Positions 15,125 through 23,452 of a DNA stretch of 53,185 bases are shown one piece after another. The stretch is taken from positions 1 through 53,185 of the forward strand of contig JAERSO010000080.1 of the NCBI GenBank assembly GCA_016845585.1. Direction: 5' to 3'. This DNA comes from Acidimicrobiaceae bacterium (GTDB taxonomy: Bacteria; Actinomycetota; Acidimicrobiia; Acidimicrobiales; Aldehydirespiratoraceae). A program made the translations under genes and the position numbers. Under the pieces are notes generated by a model that had not been told where the DNA came from, made no database searches, and saw only the letters and a list, made by a program, of their open reading frames with translations. How positions within the stretch are numbered: position 1 is the stretch's first letter; each line of letters begins with the position of its first letter.

Positions 15125-16717
15125 GTGAACGCACGACCGACCGACGACGACCAGACGTTCTGGGACGACATCGAGGGGTACTGCGGCGCACTGAGCTACG
15201 CGCCCGGGGAAACGGCCGAACTCCACATCTCGACCAAGGCCGACCGCTACGACGTCGTCATCGAACGATGGGGAGCCGAGCGCACGATGGTGTGGTCGGC
15301 CACGGATCAAGCGGGGGAGTTCCACCCGCCCCCGCCCGACGCTGATTCCGAGGGCTGCGGCTGGCCGGTGTCGATCGAGGTCCCCGTGGACCCGGACTGG
15401 CGATCCGGCTACTACCTCGTCACGTTGACCGCCCACGGTGCCGCACCCGGCCGCGACACCGGTCACGCCGGCTTCGTCGTCCGAGGTGGGACACTGGGGA
15501 CTGCACCGCAGCGTCGACACCCACCCTGTCCCACCTTGCTGGTGCTCGACACGAACACCTGGAACGCCTACAGCACCTGGGGCGGCAGGAGCCTCTACAC
15601 CGGCGGCACCAAGGTGTCCTTCGATCGGCCGTTCTGCCGCGGAATGCTCAGCCGCCCGGAAGTCGAGCGCGACGACCGCAAGGCCCGGCCGGTCTATTCA
15701 CACGAGGAACCCGACGTCGACGGCAGAATCTTCCAGGCCTACCGGATGGAGCGGGGCTACCCGTCGGCGATCGGATCGGCGGGGTGGTTCACCCATGGTC
15801 GCCGGTTCGTCGAGTGGGCCGAAGCTCGCGGATATCGCTTCGACTTCGCTGTCTCCTCAGACCTCGACGACGACCCCGCCATCGCCGACGGCTACGACCT
15901 GCTCGTGAGCGTCGGTCACGATGAGTACTGGTCGGCCGGTCAGCGCGACACCGTCGAACGCCATGTCGAGAACGGCGGCCATTTCGCCTCGTTCTCCGGC
16001 AACACCATGTTCTGGCAGGTCCGGCTCGAACCCGGCGACCGGGGTCGCAGCATGGTCGGATTCAAGTACGCGGCCCATCGTGAGGACCCGGTCATCGACG
16101 CGGGTCGTCCCCAGGAGATGAGCGGCATGTGGGGCGACCCGATCGTCGGCCGCCCGGAGTGGAGCTTCCTGGGGGCCGGATCCGCGTTCGGGTTGTACCA
16201 CCGCTTCGGTCAGGCCACGGCCCGCGGCGTCGGCGGCTTTCTCGTCTACCGGGCCGGCCACTGGCTCTTCGACGCCACCGGCCTCGGCTACGGCGACGTG
16301 CTCGGATCCGACGACGGGGTGGTCGGCTACGAGACCGTCGGCTGCCCGATCACCTTCGATGAGTTCCAGCTGCCCGTTCCCGTGGACCGACCAGATCTGC
16401 CGGATGGTCTCGAGATCCTCGCCTTCGTGCCATCCAGCAATCTCGGGCTCGGTGAGTATCCGGCCTCGATCGCCGCGCTCAACGACCAGGGAGACGCTGA
16501 ATTCATCGCCGAGCGGATCTACGGAGACCCGAGCGACGACAACCTGGCCCGCGCCCGTCACGGCAACGCCGTCATGGCCACATGCCGGCCGTTCGGCGAC
16601 GCCGGCGGTGAGGTCGTCACCATCGGCACGACAGATTGGGTGTGGGGGCTGGCCGGCGACGCCGCGGTCGGCCAGGTGACCGCCAACGTTCTCGACCGGT
16701 ACCCGACCGACCGTTAG
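15125..16717 (+). CDS. N,N-dimethylformamidase large-subunit C-terminal-like protein
   Basis: About 530 residues from the GTG at 15125, ten bases after the lyase stop, so probably the same transcript. The body matches the pattern of the DMFase beta-subunit-like domain: LLVLDTNTWNAYSTWGG, VSVGHDEYWSAGQRD, GGHFASFSGNTMFWQVR, and GTTDWVWGL near the end. The first about 130 residues form a beta-rich N-terminal domain (GYYLVTLTA). Known relatives hydrolyse small amides; others in the family are uncharacterised. No small subunit gene is present, so amidase activity is uncertain. Confidence 0.78.
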   Translation: MNARPTDDDQTFWDDIEGYCGALSYAPGETAELHISTKADRYDVVIERWGAERTMVWSATDQAGEFHPPPPDADSEGCGWPVSIEVPVDPDWRSGYYLVTLTAHGAAPGRDTGHAGFVVRGGTLGTAPQRRHPPCPTLLVLDTNTWNAYSTWGGRSLYTGGTKVSFDRPFCRGMLSRPEVERDDRKARPVYSHEEPDVDGRIFQAYRMERGYPSAIGSAGWFTHGRRFVEWAEARGYRFDFAVSSDLDDDPAIADGYDLLVSVGHDEYWSAGQRDTVERHVENGGHFASFSGNTMFWQVRLEPGDRGRSMVGFKYAAHREDPVIDAGRPQEMSGMWGDPIVGRPEWSFLGAGSAFGLYHRFGQATARGVGGFLVYRAGHWLFDATGLGYGDVLGSDDGVVGYETVGCPITFDEFQLPVPVDRPDLPDGLEILAFVPSSNLGLGEYPASIAALNDQGDAEFIAERIYGDPSDDNLARARHGNAVMATCRPFGDAGGEVVTIGTTDWVWGLAGDAAVGQVTANVLDRYPTDR

Positions 16718-17346
16718 TCGTCCATGACCGCCCTCGCGTCGAGCGCTCCGCCCCCCGGTGCGGCGATCTCGACGATCGGATCGTCCACGTCGTCGTATTC
16801 CAGGCGCAACGCCTTGCTCATCGTGGCGTGCATGTCGTAGGTGCAGGTGATGTAGGTGAGTTCGAGGATCTCCTCGTCGCTGAGCCCCTCGCGCAGCGCA
16901 TCGAAGACCTCATCGGGCACTCGCCCACCCTGCAGCACGAGCGCGTCGGCGTAGGCGAGAACCGCTCGCTCGATCGGCGAGAAGCACTCCGCCACCGACC
17001 AGGCGCGAATGGCCTCGGCCTTCTCGGGATCCATCCCGAGCTCACGACATACCTTCATGTGCTGCGAGTAGACGAACTGGCTGCCACGCACGTATCCGGC
17101 GCGGGTCTGGCCGAGCTCCCGCAGCAGCGGGTCGAGCTTGCGGTCCGGGCTGCGGTAGAAGCCGAACCCGGCGACGATGTGGTCGAACATCTCGGGAACG
17201 GCTGCGGTGACCGTCCACCAGTTCCCCGGTGTACCCGTCGACGTGCCGGGCTCCCGGAGCGGATCACGGTCGCCGAACAGCCGCCGATACAACGCTCGGG
17301 CATGGCCATGGGCCTCGTCGGGTCCGACCTCACGAGTACGCGGCAT
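16714..17346 (-). CDS. carboxymuconolactone decarboxylase/AhpD-family protein
   Basis: A 210-residue helical protein: LRELGQTRAGYVRGSQFVYSQHMKVCRELG, then ERAVLAYADALVLQGGRVPDEVFDALREGLSDEEILELTYITCTYDMHATMSKAL. This is the CMD fold. The AhpD redox pair CxxC is not preserved (only one Cys before the ELG turn), so a peroxidase role is unlikely; decarboxylase or gamma-lactone chemistry is possible. The ATG is at 17346. The stop overlaps that of the convergent DMFase-like gene. Confidence 0.8.
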   Translation of the reverse strand: MPRTREVGPDEAHGHARALYRRLFGDRDPLREPGTSTGTPGNWWTVTAAVPEMFDHIVAGFGFYRSPDRKLDPLLRELGQTRAGYVRGSQFVYSQHMKVCRELGMDPEKAEAIRAWSVAECFSPIERAVLAYADALVLQGGRVPDEVFDALREGLSDEEILELTYITCTYDMHATMSKALRLEYDDVDDPIVEIAAPGGGALDARAVMDD

Positions 17347-17470
17347 CAGCGTTCACCTTCTCCAGCTCGACGTCCATGGGCGGAAGTTAGTTGAGCATGG
17401 ATGCGGCGGCCCGCTCCGAAGACATCGGTTGATTCGGGAACCAGACTGTGCCCAGGATCGTCCTACGATC

Positions 17471-18310
17471 ATGCGCAGAACCATTCTCCTCCTTTTCTCC
17501 CTCGTCGCAGTTGTCGCCCTCGTGGCGTCCGCCTGCGGTGACGAGGATGCTGCTGACACCGACGTCGGTGACCAAGCGGATGACGCCGTCGGCGACGACT
17601 CCGGCGAGGAACCCGACGGCGACACGTCCCTCGACGGTGCGTGGATCCTGGTCGACTCGATGGTCGACGGTGCGCCCCTCGCGTTGCTCGACGACTACCC
17701 CGTCACCATGAACATCGACAACGCCGAGCTCGGCGGTCGGGCAGCGTGCAACAGCTACGGCGGCGACCTCACCATCGACGGCTCACTCTTCAGCGTGGGC
17801 CCGGTCTTCCAAACCGAGATGGGTTGCGAACCGGCGCCGATGGCGCTCGAGTTCGAATTCCTTTCCGCACTGCAGCGCATCGACACCTGGACCCGCGCCG
17901 ACGACACGGCTGAGCTGACCGGCGACGGTGTGAAACTCTCGTTCGAGATCGTTCCTCCGCCACCGACGGCCGAGCTGATCGAGACCCGATGGGTTCTCGA
18001 CACGATCATCGAGGGTGAGGCCGCATCGTCCACGATCAATGGCGCCGACGCCGCCGAACTCGTCCTCACCGCCGACGGCGAGCTCACGGGCTCGACGGGG
18101 TGTCGAACCTTCGCCGGCGAGTACATCGAGACCGGTGGCACCATCACGGTCACGAATCTGAGCATGGACGGCGAGTGCCCAGCCGAGTTCGTGTCGCAGG
18201 ACAATGCAGTCGTGTCCGTTCTCGAGGGTGAGGTCACCATCGCCATCGACGGACCTCGGCTGACCCTGACGGCGGCCGGCGGCGAGGCGCTCCGCTACAC
18301 CGCGAGCTGA
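17471..18310 (+). CDS. META-domain lipoprotein (two META/HslJ-like repeats)
   Basis: A 279-residue lipoprotein from the ATG at 17471. Residues 1-22 are a signal peptide with lipobox (LVASACG), followed by an Asp-rich linker. Two META-like domains follow: the first has ARAACNSYGG-type features (GRAACNSYGGDLTIDG), the second TGCRTFAGEYIETGG, each with a WxL start (GAWILVDSM; TRWVLDTI). META domains occur in HslJ and leishmanial META proteins and are linked to heat or antibiotic stress; the molecular role is unclear. Convergent with the TetR gene with no gap. Confidence 0.85.
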   Translation: MRRTILLLFSLVAVVALVASACGDEDAADTDVGDQADDAVGDDSGEEPDGDTSLDGAWILVDSMVDGAPLALLDDYPVTMNIDNAELGGRAACNSYGGDLTIDGSLFSVGPVFQTEMGCEPAPMALEFEFLSALQRIDTWTRADDTAELTGDGVKLSFEIVPPPPTAELIETRWVLDTIIEGEAASSTINGADAAELVLTADGELTGSTGCRTFAGEYIETGGTITVTNLSMDGECPAEFVSQDNAVVSVLEGEVTIAIDGPRLTLTAAGGEALRYTAS

Positions 18311-18862
18311 TCAGCCGAATGCGATCTCCTCGCACCGGGCAAGTGCCTGGGCCCGGAGATCGGCGTCATCGATCAGGATCGTGGTCAGCCACATACCGTT
18401 CTGGGTGACGAGGATCTCCGCGGCCTTGGCTGACGCGGTGTCGACATCGAGTTCTGGTCGGGCCGCGGCCAGCAGTGCTCGCAGACCGTCGAGGTACCGC
18501 AGCTGCGCCTTGTGGTTGATGTCGGCGTAGCGCCCGTCGACCGCGGCGAGCGACCAGAGCTGTAGTCGAAGCCCCAGATAGTCGACGTTGAGGAGCTCGG
18601 GGTCGCCAACCCGACCGAGAGCGAGCCGAAGTGCGTCCTCGGCGCCAACTTCATCGGAAACCTCGACCATGGCCGCGTCCTGTTCGCCGATGCGTTCGAG
18701 GGCAGCGGCGATCATCCCCGATTTGTCGTCGAAGTAGTAGTTCATCAGCCCGACCGCGACACCGGCCTCACGGGCCACTGCCCGCATGCTGACCCCGGAG
18801 ATGCCGTCGCGAGCCAGCACCCGGAGCACACCGTCGAGGATCTGCGATTCGCGGCCGGTCAC
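18311..18862 (-). CDS. TetR-family regulator, probable regulator of the choline-sulfate cluster
   Basis: A 183-residue repressor with GTG start at 18862 in a GTGA overlap with the SDR gene. The N-terminal helix-turn-helix region reads GVSMRAVAREAGVAVGLMNYYFDDKSGMIAAAL, typical of TetR and similar in layout to BetI. The C-terminal ligand domain is variable. As the last gene of the Rieske/SDR operon it is well placed to repress its own operon through the perfect palindrome at 20786-20801; a quaternary amine or derivative would be the natural inducer. Confidence 0.88.
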   Translation of the reverse strand: MTGRESQILDGVLRVLARDGISGVSMRAVAREAGVAVGLMNYYFDDKSGMIAAALERIGEQDAAMVEVSDEVGAEDALRLALGRVGDPELLNVDYLGLRLQLWSLAAVDGRYADINHKAQLRYLDGLRALLAAARPELDVDTASAKAAEILVTQNGMWLTTILIDDADLRAQALARCEEIAFG

Positions 18863-19629
18863 AGGCTCATCTGCTGGACCTGGGCGCTCAGGCCGCCGTC
18901 GAGCACCCAGAGCTGGCCTGACGCGTAGCGAGCCTCATCTGACGCGAGCCAGTTGACGAGGTTGGCGACGTCGGTCGGGGTGCCGAAGGTGCGCAGCGGG
19001 TGAACGTCGCGCACCGCTTGCTGGAGCGAGTCGATGTCACCCGACTCCTGGAAGAAGCTCTGCAGCATCGGCGTGTCCACATAGCCGGGGCACACGGCGT
19101 TGACCCGAATGCCGTCGGGTCCATGGTCGCACGCCATCGCCTTGGTCAGCGCGTGCACCGCTCCCTTGGTGGCGCAGTAGGCGGCCAGCTGGGGGTCGGC
19201 GATGAAGCCGTCGTAGGACCCGAAGTTGATGATCGAGGCGCCATCGCTCCTGCGAAGCAGTGGGAGTGCATGCTTGGAGGTGAGGAACGTGCCCGTGACA
19301 TTGATGGCGAAGATCCGATTCCAGTCGTCGAGCGTCGTCTCCTCGATGGTGTGCTCGATCTCGATCCCGGCAGCATTGACGAGTATGTCGAGGCGGCCAT
19401 GGTCGGACTCGACCTGCTCCATTGCTGCGACCGCAGCGTCCTCCGACGTCACGTCGAGCGCGACGAACGTCCCCGGCGCGCCTTCGGCGTTGGCCAGGCT
19501 TCCGCCGGCACTGAGGTCGGCCGCGTACACATCAGCACCCTCGTGCTCGAACCGTTCACAGACCGCTCGCCCGACGCCACCCCGTCCGCCGGTGACAAGC
19601 GCGACCTTCCCGTCGAGCATCCCGCTCAC
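18859..19629 (-). CDS. short-chain dehydrogenase/reductase
   Basis: About 256 residues; GTG at 19629 overlaps the Rieske stop (GTGA), alternative ATG at 19620. The cofactor loop is VALVTGGRGGVGRAV, with NAAG at LVNAAGIEIEH, catalytic Ser in NFGSYDGF and the YxxxK pair in AYCATKGAVHALTKA; the PGYVDTPM motif follows. A classical NAD(P)-dependent SDR. Coupled to the Rieske oxygenase, it probably oxidises an alcohol or aldehyde-hydrate formed in the same pathway. Confidence 0.88.
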   Translation of the reverse strand: MSGMLDGKVALVTGGRGGVGRAVCERFEHEGADVYAADLSAGGSLANAEGAPGTFVALDVTSEDAAVAAMEQVESDHGRLDILVNAAGIEIEHTIEETTLDDWNRIFAINVTGTFLTSKHALPLLRRSDGASIINFGSYDGFIADPQLAAYCATKGAVHALTKAMACDHGPDGIRVNAVCPGYVDTPMLQSFFQESGDIDSLQQAVRDVHPLRTFGTPTDVANLVNWLASDEARYASGQLWVLDGGLSAQVQQMSL

Positions 19630-20759
19630 GACCCCTCCAGCCCGAAATTGCTGCCGCTGGCGTACTCCTGAGGTGGGCCAGCGCCAGCAATTTCGGTTCG
19701 GTAGGCATCGAGAACGAGTCCGTGGAAGTGGTGCAGGCCGTGCTCACTCAAGCCACTTCCCGACGGGTCGATGACGATTCGACCTTGAGTGAACGCCGGT
19801 GTCTTCATACCGCGCTGGACACTCTCCACGATGTCGATGTCCTCGACCTGCAAAACCTCGTCGAGGTACTTCACCGAGTCGAGTTCGGCGTCGTTCGGCT
19901 CCGGGGTCTCGAGGAAGAAGTCGTAGGTCTCGAGGGTGCGATCGGGGCCGACGGGGATGATGTTGAGGATGATGAAGTTGCCGCGGCCCGGGTAGCGCAT
20001 CATGCAGGTGGTCGGCCAGAGCCACCAGACCGCGTGATCCGTCACGGTGGCGTCCGACACGTCGTAGGCCGTGTTGTCGGTCTTGCCGGCCTCGGCCATG
20101 TGGCTCGAATAGATGCCGTGGGTCGTCACCTCATAGGTGTCCATGTCGACGAGCGACACGAAGTCCTTGTGGGCGACATGGCAGTGGTAGCACTCGAGGA
20201 AGTTGTCGACGACGTTCTTCCAGTTGCTCTTGATGTCGTAGCTGAGCCGATGGGCGAACGTCAGCTGCTCGACGTCGGGGGCCCAGTGCGCGATCTCCTC
20301 ACCCAGATCGCCCGCCTGCTCGGCCAGCGGGGCGGCAGTCGGGTCGAGGTTGACGAAGACGAACCCACCGAACTCTTCGACCTGGACCTCGTCGAGGCAG
20401 ATGTCCTTCATCTCGAACTCGGGCAGATGGTTTGTGTGCCGGGCGGCCACGAGCGATCCGTCGAGGTCGTAGGTCCAGGCGTGGTACGGGCATACGAGTG
20501 ACCGGGCTGTCCCCTCGCCTTCGATCAGGTGATGCGCACGGTGCTTGCAGACGTTGTAGAACGCCTTCAGTTCTCCCCCGGCGTTGCGGGTGATCACGAT
20601 CGGCATGTCGGCGATCGTCTCGGTCAGGTACGACCCCGGCTCACGCAGCTTCTCCCGATGGCAGATCCATCGCCAGGTTCGCGACAAAAGTGTCTTGAGC
20701 TCGTGGTCGTACCACTCGGGCTTCACGTACGCATCGGCATGCAGCGACTGCGAGTTCAT
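19626..20759 (-). CDS. Rieske non-heme iron oxygenase alpha subunit (quaternary-amine type)
   Basis: About 377 residues from the ATG at 20759. An ATG at 20807 is possible, but a perfect 16-bp palindrome at 20786-20801 would then fall in the coding region. The Rieske cluster ligands are CKH (about residues 71-73) and CPYH (about 90-93); the mononuclear iron site is seen in DNFLECYHCHVAH, with the bridging acidic residue before it. The overall pattern (SNWKNVVDNFLECYHC, WWLWPTTCMMRYPG) resembles the glycine-betaine, carnitine and choline oxygenases. It likely hydroxylates or demethylates a quaternary amine, using electrons from a reductase encoded elsewhere. Sulfatase gene lies upstream. Confidence 0.85.
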   Translation of the reverse strand: MNSQSLHADAYVKPEWYDHELKTLLSRTWRWICHREKLREPGSYLTETIADMPIVITRNAGGELKAFYNVCKHRAHHLIEGEGTARSLVCPYHAWTYDLDGSLVAARHTNHLPEFEMKDICLDEVQVEEFGGFVFVNLDPTAAPLAEQAGDLGEEIAHWAPDVEQLTFAHRLSYDIKSNWKNVVDNFLECYHCHVAHKDFVSLVDMDTYEVTTHGIYSSHMAEAGKTDNTAYDVSDATVTDHAVWWLWPTTCMMRYPGRGNFIILNIIPVGPDRTLETYDFFLETPEPNDAELDSVKYLDEVLQVEDIDIVESVQRGMKTPAFTQGRIVIDPSGSGLSEHGLHHFHGLVLDAYRTEIAGAGPPQEYASGSNFGLEGS

Positions 20760-20785
20760 CGCATCAGCGCTGTATCCGACGCCGA

Positions 20786-20801
20786 TTGAACGATCGTTCA
20801 A
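20786..20801. promoter_or_regulatory. probable TetR operator in front of the Rieske operon
   Basis: TTGAACGATCGTTCAA, a perfect 16-bp palindrome of the form bound by many TetR-family repressors. It lies 26-42 bases upstream of the ATG at 20759 and the operon's own last gene encodes a TetR regulator, so autoregulation is the simplest reading. Confidence 0.65.
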
Positions 20802-20835
20802 GGCCATCAACGCACGGTAACAGTTTTGTGATGTT

Positions 20836-20849
20836 TGGGTCTGACCCCA
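20836..20849. repeat. dispersed palindrome, copy 2
   Basis: TGGGTCTGACCCCA between the sulfatase stop and the Rieske operon promoter region. It shares the GGGTCNGNCCC core with copies near 3.57, 30.35, 36.17 and 38.5 kb. Confidence 0.6.
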
Positions 20850-20859
20850 TCGTGCTTTC

Positions 20860-22368
20860 TCAGGGGTAGCGGCTGCGGGGGCCCGCCGTGGTCCAGTCCA
20901 TGTGGTTGCGAACGTATTGGTTGGCGACGTCGCGGGGCGGTTCGTAGTCCCAACTCTGGAGCGGGCCAACGTCCATCGCCGCGTGCAGAGCGTGGCGAGC
21001 GCGCTGCGAGGCAAGCACCTGTTCACGGATACCGGCACGGTCCCAGCGCGCGTCGACCTCGGCGGCGAACCCCGCCGCCAGATCGGCATGTTCGGGAGCT
21101 GCAGCCAGATTCACCCGCTCGAGCGAGTCGGCCTCGATGTCGTAGAGCTGAGCGGGATCCGTGTCGCAGTGGATGTACTTGTGTCGGCCCCGGCGGATCA
21201 TGAACATCGGATGCGAGGTCATCTCTCCCATGTACTCAGCCGTCGTCTCGTCCACGGAATCGGTGCCCCCGGCGGCGGACGCCCACAGCGAACGACCGGC
21301 GAGATCGGCGCCGAGTTCGGGCCAATCCCCGCCGTCGGTGGCGATGTCGAGAAGGGTCGGCAGCAGATCGAGGTGGGAGCTGACGTTGGCGATCGTCGTG
21401 TTGGCGACGCCGGGACCGGCCATGATCAGCGGCACACGGCACGAACGCTCGTGGAACGACATCTTGAACCAGGCGCCGCGGTCACCGAGCATGTCGCCGT
21501 GGTCGCTGGTGACGATCACGATCGTGTTGTCGAACTGGTTCGTCTCCTCGAGTACTCCGACCAACCGACCGATCCATGAGTCGAAGTACGACGTGTTGGC
21601 GTAGTAGCCGTGGCGTGAGTTGCGGACCTGCTCGGGCGTGTAGCCGACGTCCTCGGCCTGGATGCCTTCACGGATTCGAACGGTGTGCGGGTCGCGTGAC
21701 TCCGCGTCCCACTCGTCGGGCATGTCGATGTCGTCATGGGCGTAGAGGTCCCACCACTCGGGTCGAGCGACATAGGGATCGTGCGGATGGATGAACGACG
21801 CGCACACGAACCATGGTCGCTCATCGGGGTCGCGGGCCAGGTCGTACAGGCGGCGGGAGGCCCGGTAGCCGACCTCTTCATCATAGTCGATCTGGTACGT
21901 GGCCATTGCCTGGCCGGCCTCCTGGAGCGTGTCCATGCCGTGGTACCACTTGCCGATCCGTTCGCCGGCGTTGTCCCAGCGCGGCGTCCAGGCGAAGTCA
22001 GCCGGGTAGATGTCGGTGGTCAACCGCTCATCGAACCCGTGCAGCTGATCGGGCCCGACATAGTGCATCTTCCCCGACAGCGTCGTGCGGTAGCCGACGA
22101 GACGGAGGTAGTGCGCCAGCGTCGGCACCGCGGCCGGGAACTCCGCCGCGTTGTCCCACGCCCCGATCTTGTGAACGGGCTGGCCGGACAGCATCGTGAA
22201 CCGCGCCGGCGCACACAACGGCGAGTGGCAGTAGGTGGCGTCGAAGCGTGCGCCCCGCTCGACCAGCGAGTTCATCACCGGCGTCTGGACGATCGGATGG
22301 TCGTAGGCACCGGTGAAGTGCGGCGCAAGCTGATCGGCCATGACGAAGAGCACATTGGGACGCGACAT
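20860..22368 (-). CDS. betC: choline-sulfatase
   Basis: A 502-residue type I sulfatase from the ATG at 22368. The formylglycine signature CAPAR (Cys52) lies in a CHSPLCAPARFTMLSG context; the metal Asp is in MADQLAPHF and the second metal set in TSDHGDMLGDRG. The C-terminal tail with ANQYVRNHMDW and a final SRYP is the extension typical of BetC choline-sulfatases, and the length agrees. It hydrolyses choline-O-sulfate to choline and sulfate in the cytoplasm; no signal peptide is seen. Downstream genes encode a quaternary-amine-type Rieske oxygenase, an SDR and a TetR regulator, which supports the assignment. Confidence 0.85.
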   Translation of the reverse strand: MSRPNVLFVMADQLAPHFTGAYDHPIVQTPVMNSLVERGARFDATYCHSPLCAPARFTMLSGQPVHKIGAWDNAAEFPAAVPTLAHYLRLVGYRTTLSGKMHYVGPDQLHGFDERLTTDIYPADFAWTPRWDNAGERIGKWYHGMDTLQEAGQAMATYQIDYDEEVGYRASRRLYDLARDPDERPWFVCASFIHPHDPYVARPEWWDLYAHDDIDMPDEWDAESRDPHTVRIREGIQAEDVGYTPEQVRNSRHGYYANTSYFDSWIGRLVGVLEETNQFDNTIVIVTSDHGDMLGDRGAWFKMSFHERSCRVPLIMAGPGVANTTIANVSSHLDLLPTLLDIATDGGDWPELGADLAGRSLWASAAGGTDSVDETTAEYMGEMTSHPMFMIRRGRHKYIHCDTDPAQLYDIEADSLERVNLAAAPEHADLAAGFAAEVDARWDRAGIREQVLASQRARHALHAAMDVGPLQSWDYEPPRDVANQYVRNHMDWTTAGPRSRYP

Positions 22369-22455
22369 GGGCGCGGACACTAGCTCTGAGTTCTTCAGCG
22401 GGGAACCTCTCGCATCGGGGAGAATCCACCCACGGCAATCACCGGTGTTCACACA

Positions 22456-22773
22456 TTGCTCGACACGGACCAGCCCGACGAGCTCCGAGCGGTGCTCCGC
22501 GACATCTTCGGCTTCGACAACGTCGACGCTGGCGGTGGGTGGCTCATCTTCGGGCTCCCTCCCGCGGAGATGGGCGTGCACCCGGGCGATGGCCCCGCCC
22601 AGGAGGTGTCGTTCATGTGCGATGACATCGTGGCGACGATGGCCGAGCTGAGGGCGAAAGGAATCCAGTTCAGCCGCGAACCACGCGACGACGGCTTCGG
22701 CCTGACGACGATGATGCAACTGGCCGGTGTCGAGGTGCAGCTCTACGAGCCTCGACATCCCACAGCGATCTGA
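22456..22773 (+). CDS. glyoxalase/VOC-family protein
   Basis: About 105 residues from the TTG at 22456. The fold pattern is VOC: DELRAVLRDIFGFDNVDAGGGWLIFGLPPAEMGVH, then SFMCDDIVATMAELRAKGIQF and a closing VEVQLYEPRHP. The first beta-strand typical of the family (ITGVHTLL) is encoded just upstream, from 22438, but there is no ATG, GTG or TTG there; the first codon would be ATC. So either a rare start is used or the start was lost. Likely a small metalloenzyme or binding protein; no substrate can be named. Confidence 0.7.
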   Translation: MLDTDQPDELRAVLRDIFGFDNVDAGGGWLIFGLPPAEMGVHPGDGPAQEVSFMCDDIVATMAELRAKGIQFSREPRDDGFGLTTMMQLAGVEVQLYEPRHPTAI

Positions 22774-22809
22774 CGGGAACCGTTCGGCCGACGGCAATGT
22801 TGACCAGAG

Positions 22810-23442
22810 GTGAACCGCCGCCTCATCTCCCTCGGGCTCGTCGCCCTCCCCGCGCTGGCGATCGCCGTCGTCGCCCCCGAGATCATCACCGGCACGTTCA
22901 GCGATGCCGAGACCTTCCTTCGCGCCGCCGGCTTCACCGTGGCGATCGGGGGTTGGGTCTTCGCCATGCGTCGGTGGGTGCGACCACCACGATTGGCCGG
23001 GCTGCTGGCGGTCATCGTGGTCACGACAACCAGCACGACCACGACAACGACCCCACCTCCCTCCACCACTGCGTCGCCCACCACCACCACGACCACCACT
23101 GTTCCCGCGGGGCCGGTCGAGCTCCGGCGAGCGCAATTCCAAGGCCTGACGGGCCACCGCGGACCAGGCGACGCCGTGGTTTATCGGCAAGCCGATGGCT
23201 CCCATCTCCTGCGGTTCGAAGAGGCCGACATCGGCAGCGGACCCGATCTCGAGGTGTACCTCGTCCCCGGCGACGATCAGCGCGGGTTGAGTGACGCGAC
23301 ACACGTCGCTCCGCTGACCGCCGAGCGCGGCAACCAGAACTACACCATCCCCGGCGGCGTCGATCTGACCGACGGTACATGGACGGTCCTCGTGTGGTGC
23401 GAGACGTTTGCCGTCGAGGTCGCCAACGCCACGCTCGCCTAG
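22810..23442 (+). CDS. membrane-anchored DM13-domain protein
   Basis: 210 residues, GTG start. Two hydrophobic segments (about 8-25 and 38-75) anchor the protein, followed by a Thr/Pro-rich spacer and a C-terminal DM13-type domain (FQGLTGHRGPGDAVVYR, LLRFEEADIGSGPDLEVYL, NYTIPGGVDL, VLVWCETFAVEVANATL). DM13 domains are proposed to work in extracellular redox or electron transfer, with a conserved Cys as seen in VWCETF. Exact role unknown. Confidence 0.8.
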   Translation: MNRRLISLGLVALPALAIAVVAPEIITGTFSDAETFLRAAGFTVAIGGWVFAMRRWVRPPRLAGLLAVIVVTTTSTTTTTTPPPSTTASPTTTTTTTVPAGPVELRRAQFQGLTGHRGPGDAVVYRQADGSHLLRFEEADIGSGPDLEVYLVPGDDQRGLSDATHVAPLTAERGNQNYTIPGGVDLTDGTWTVLVWCETFAVEVANATLA

Positions 23443-23452
23443 CGTTGGGGGC

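Noticed and set aside
22990..23110. Simple repeat or CRISPR-like array in the ACC-rich stretch
   Set aside because: It encodes the Thr-rich spacer of the DM13 protein; there are no spaced direct repeats.
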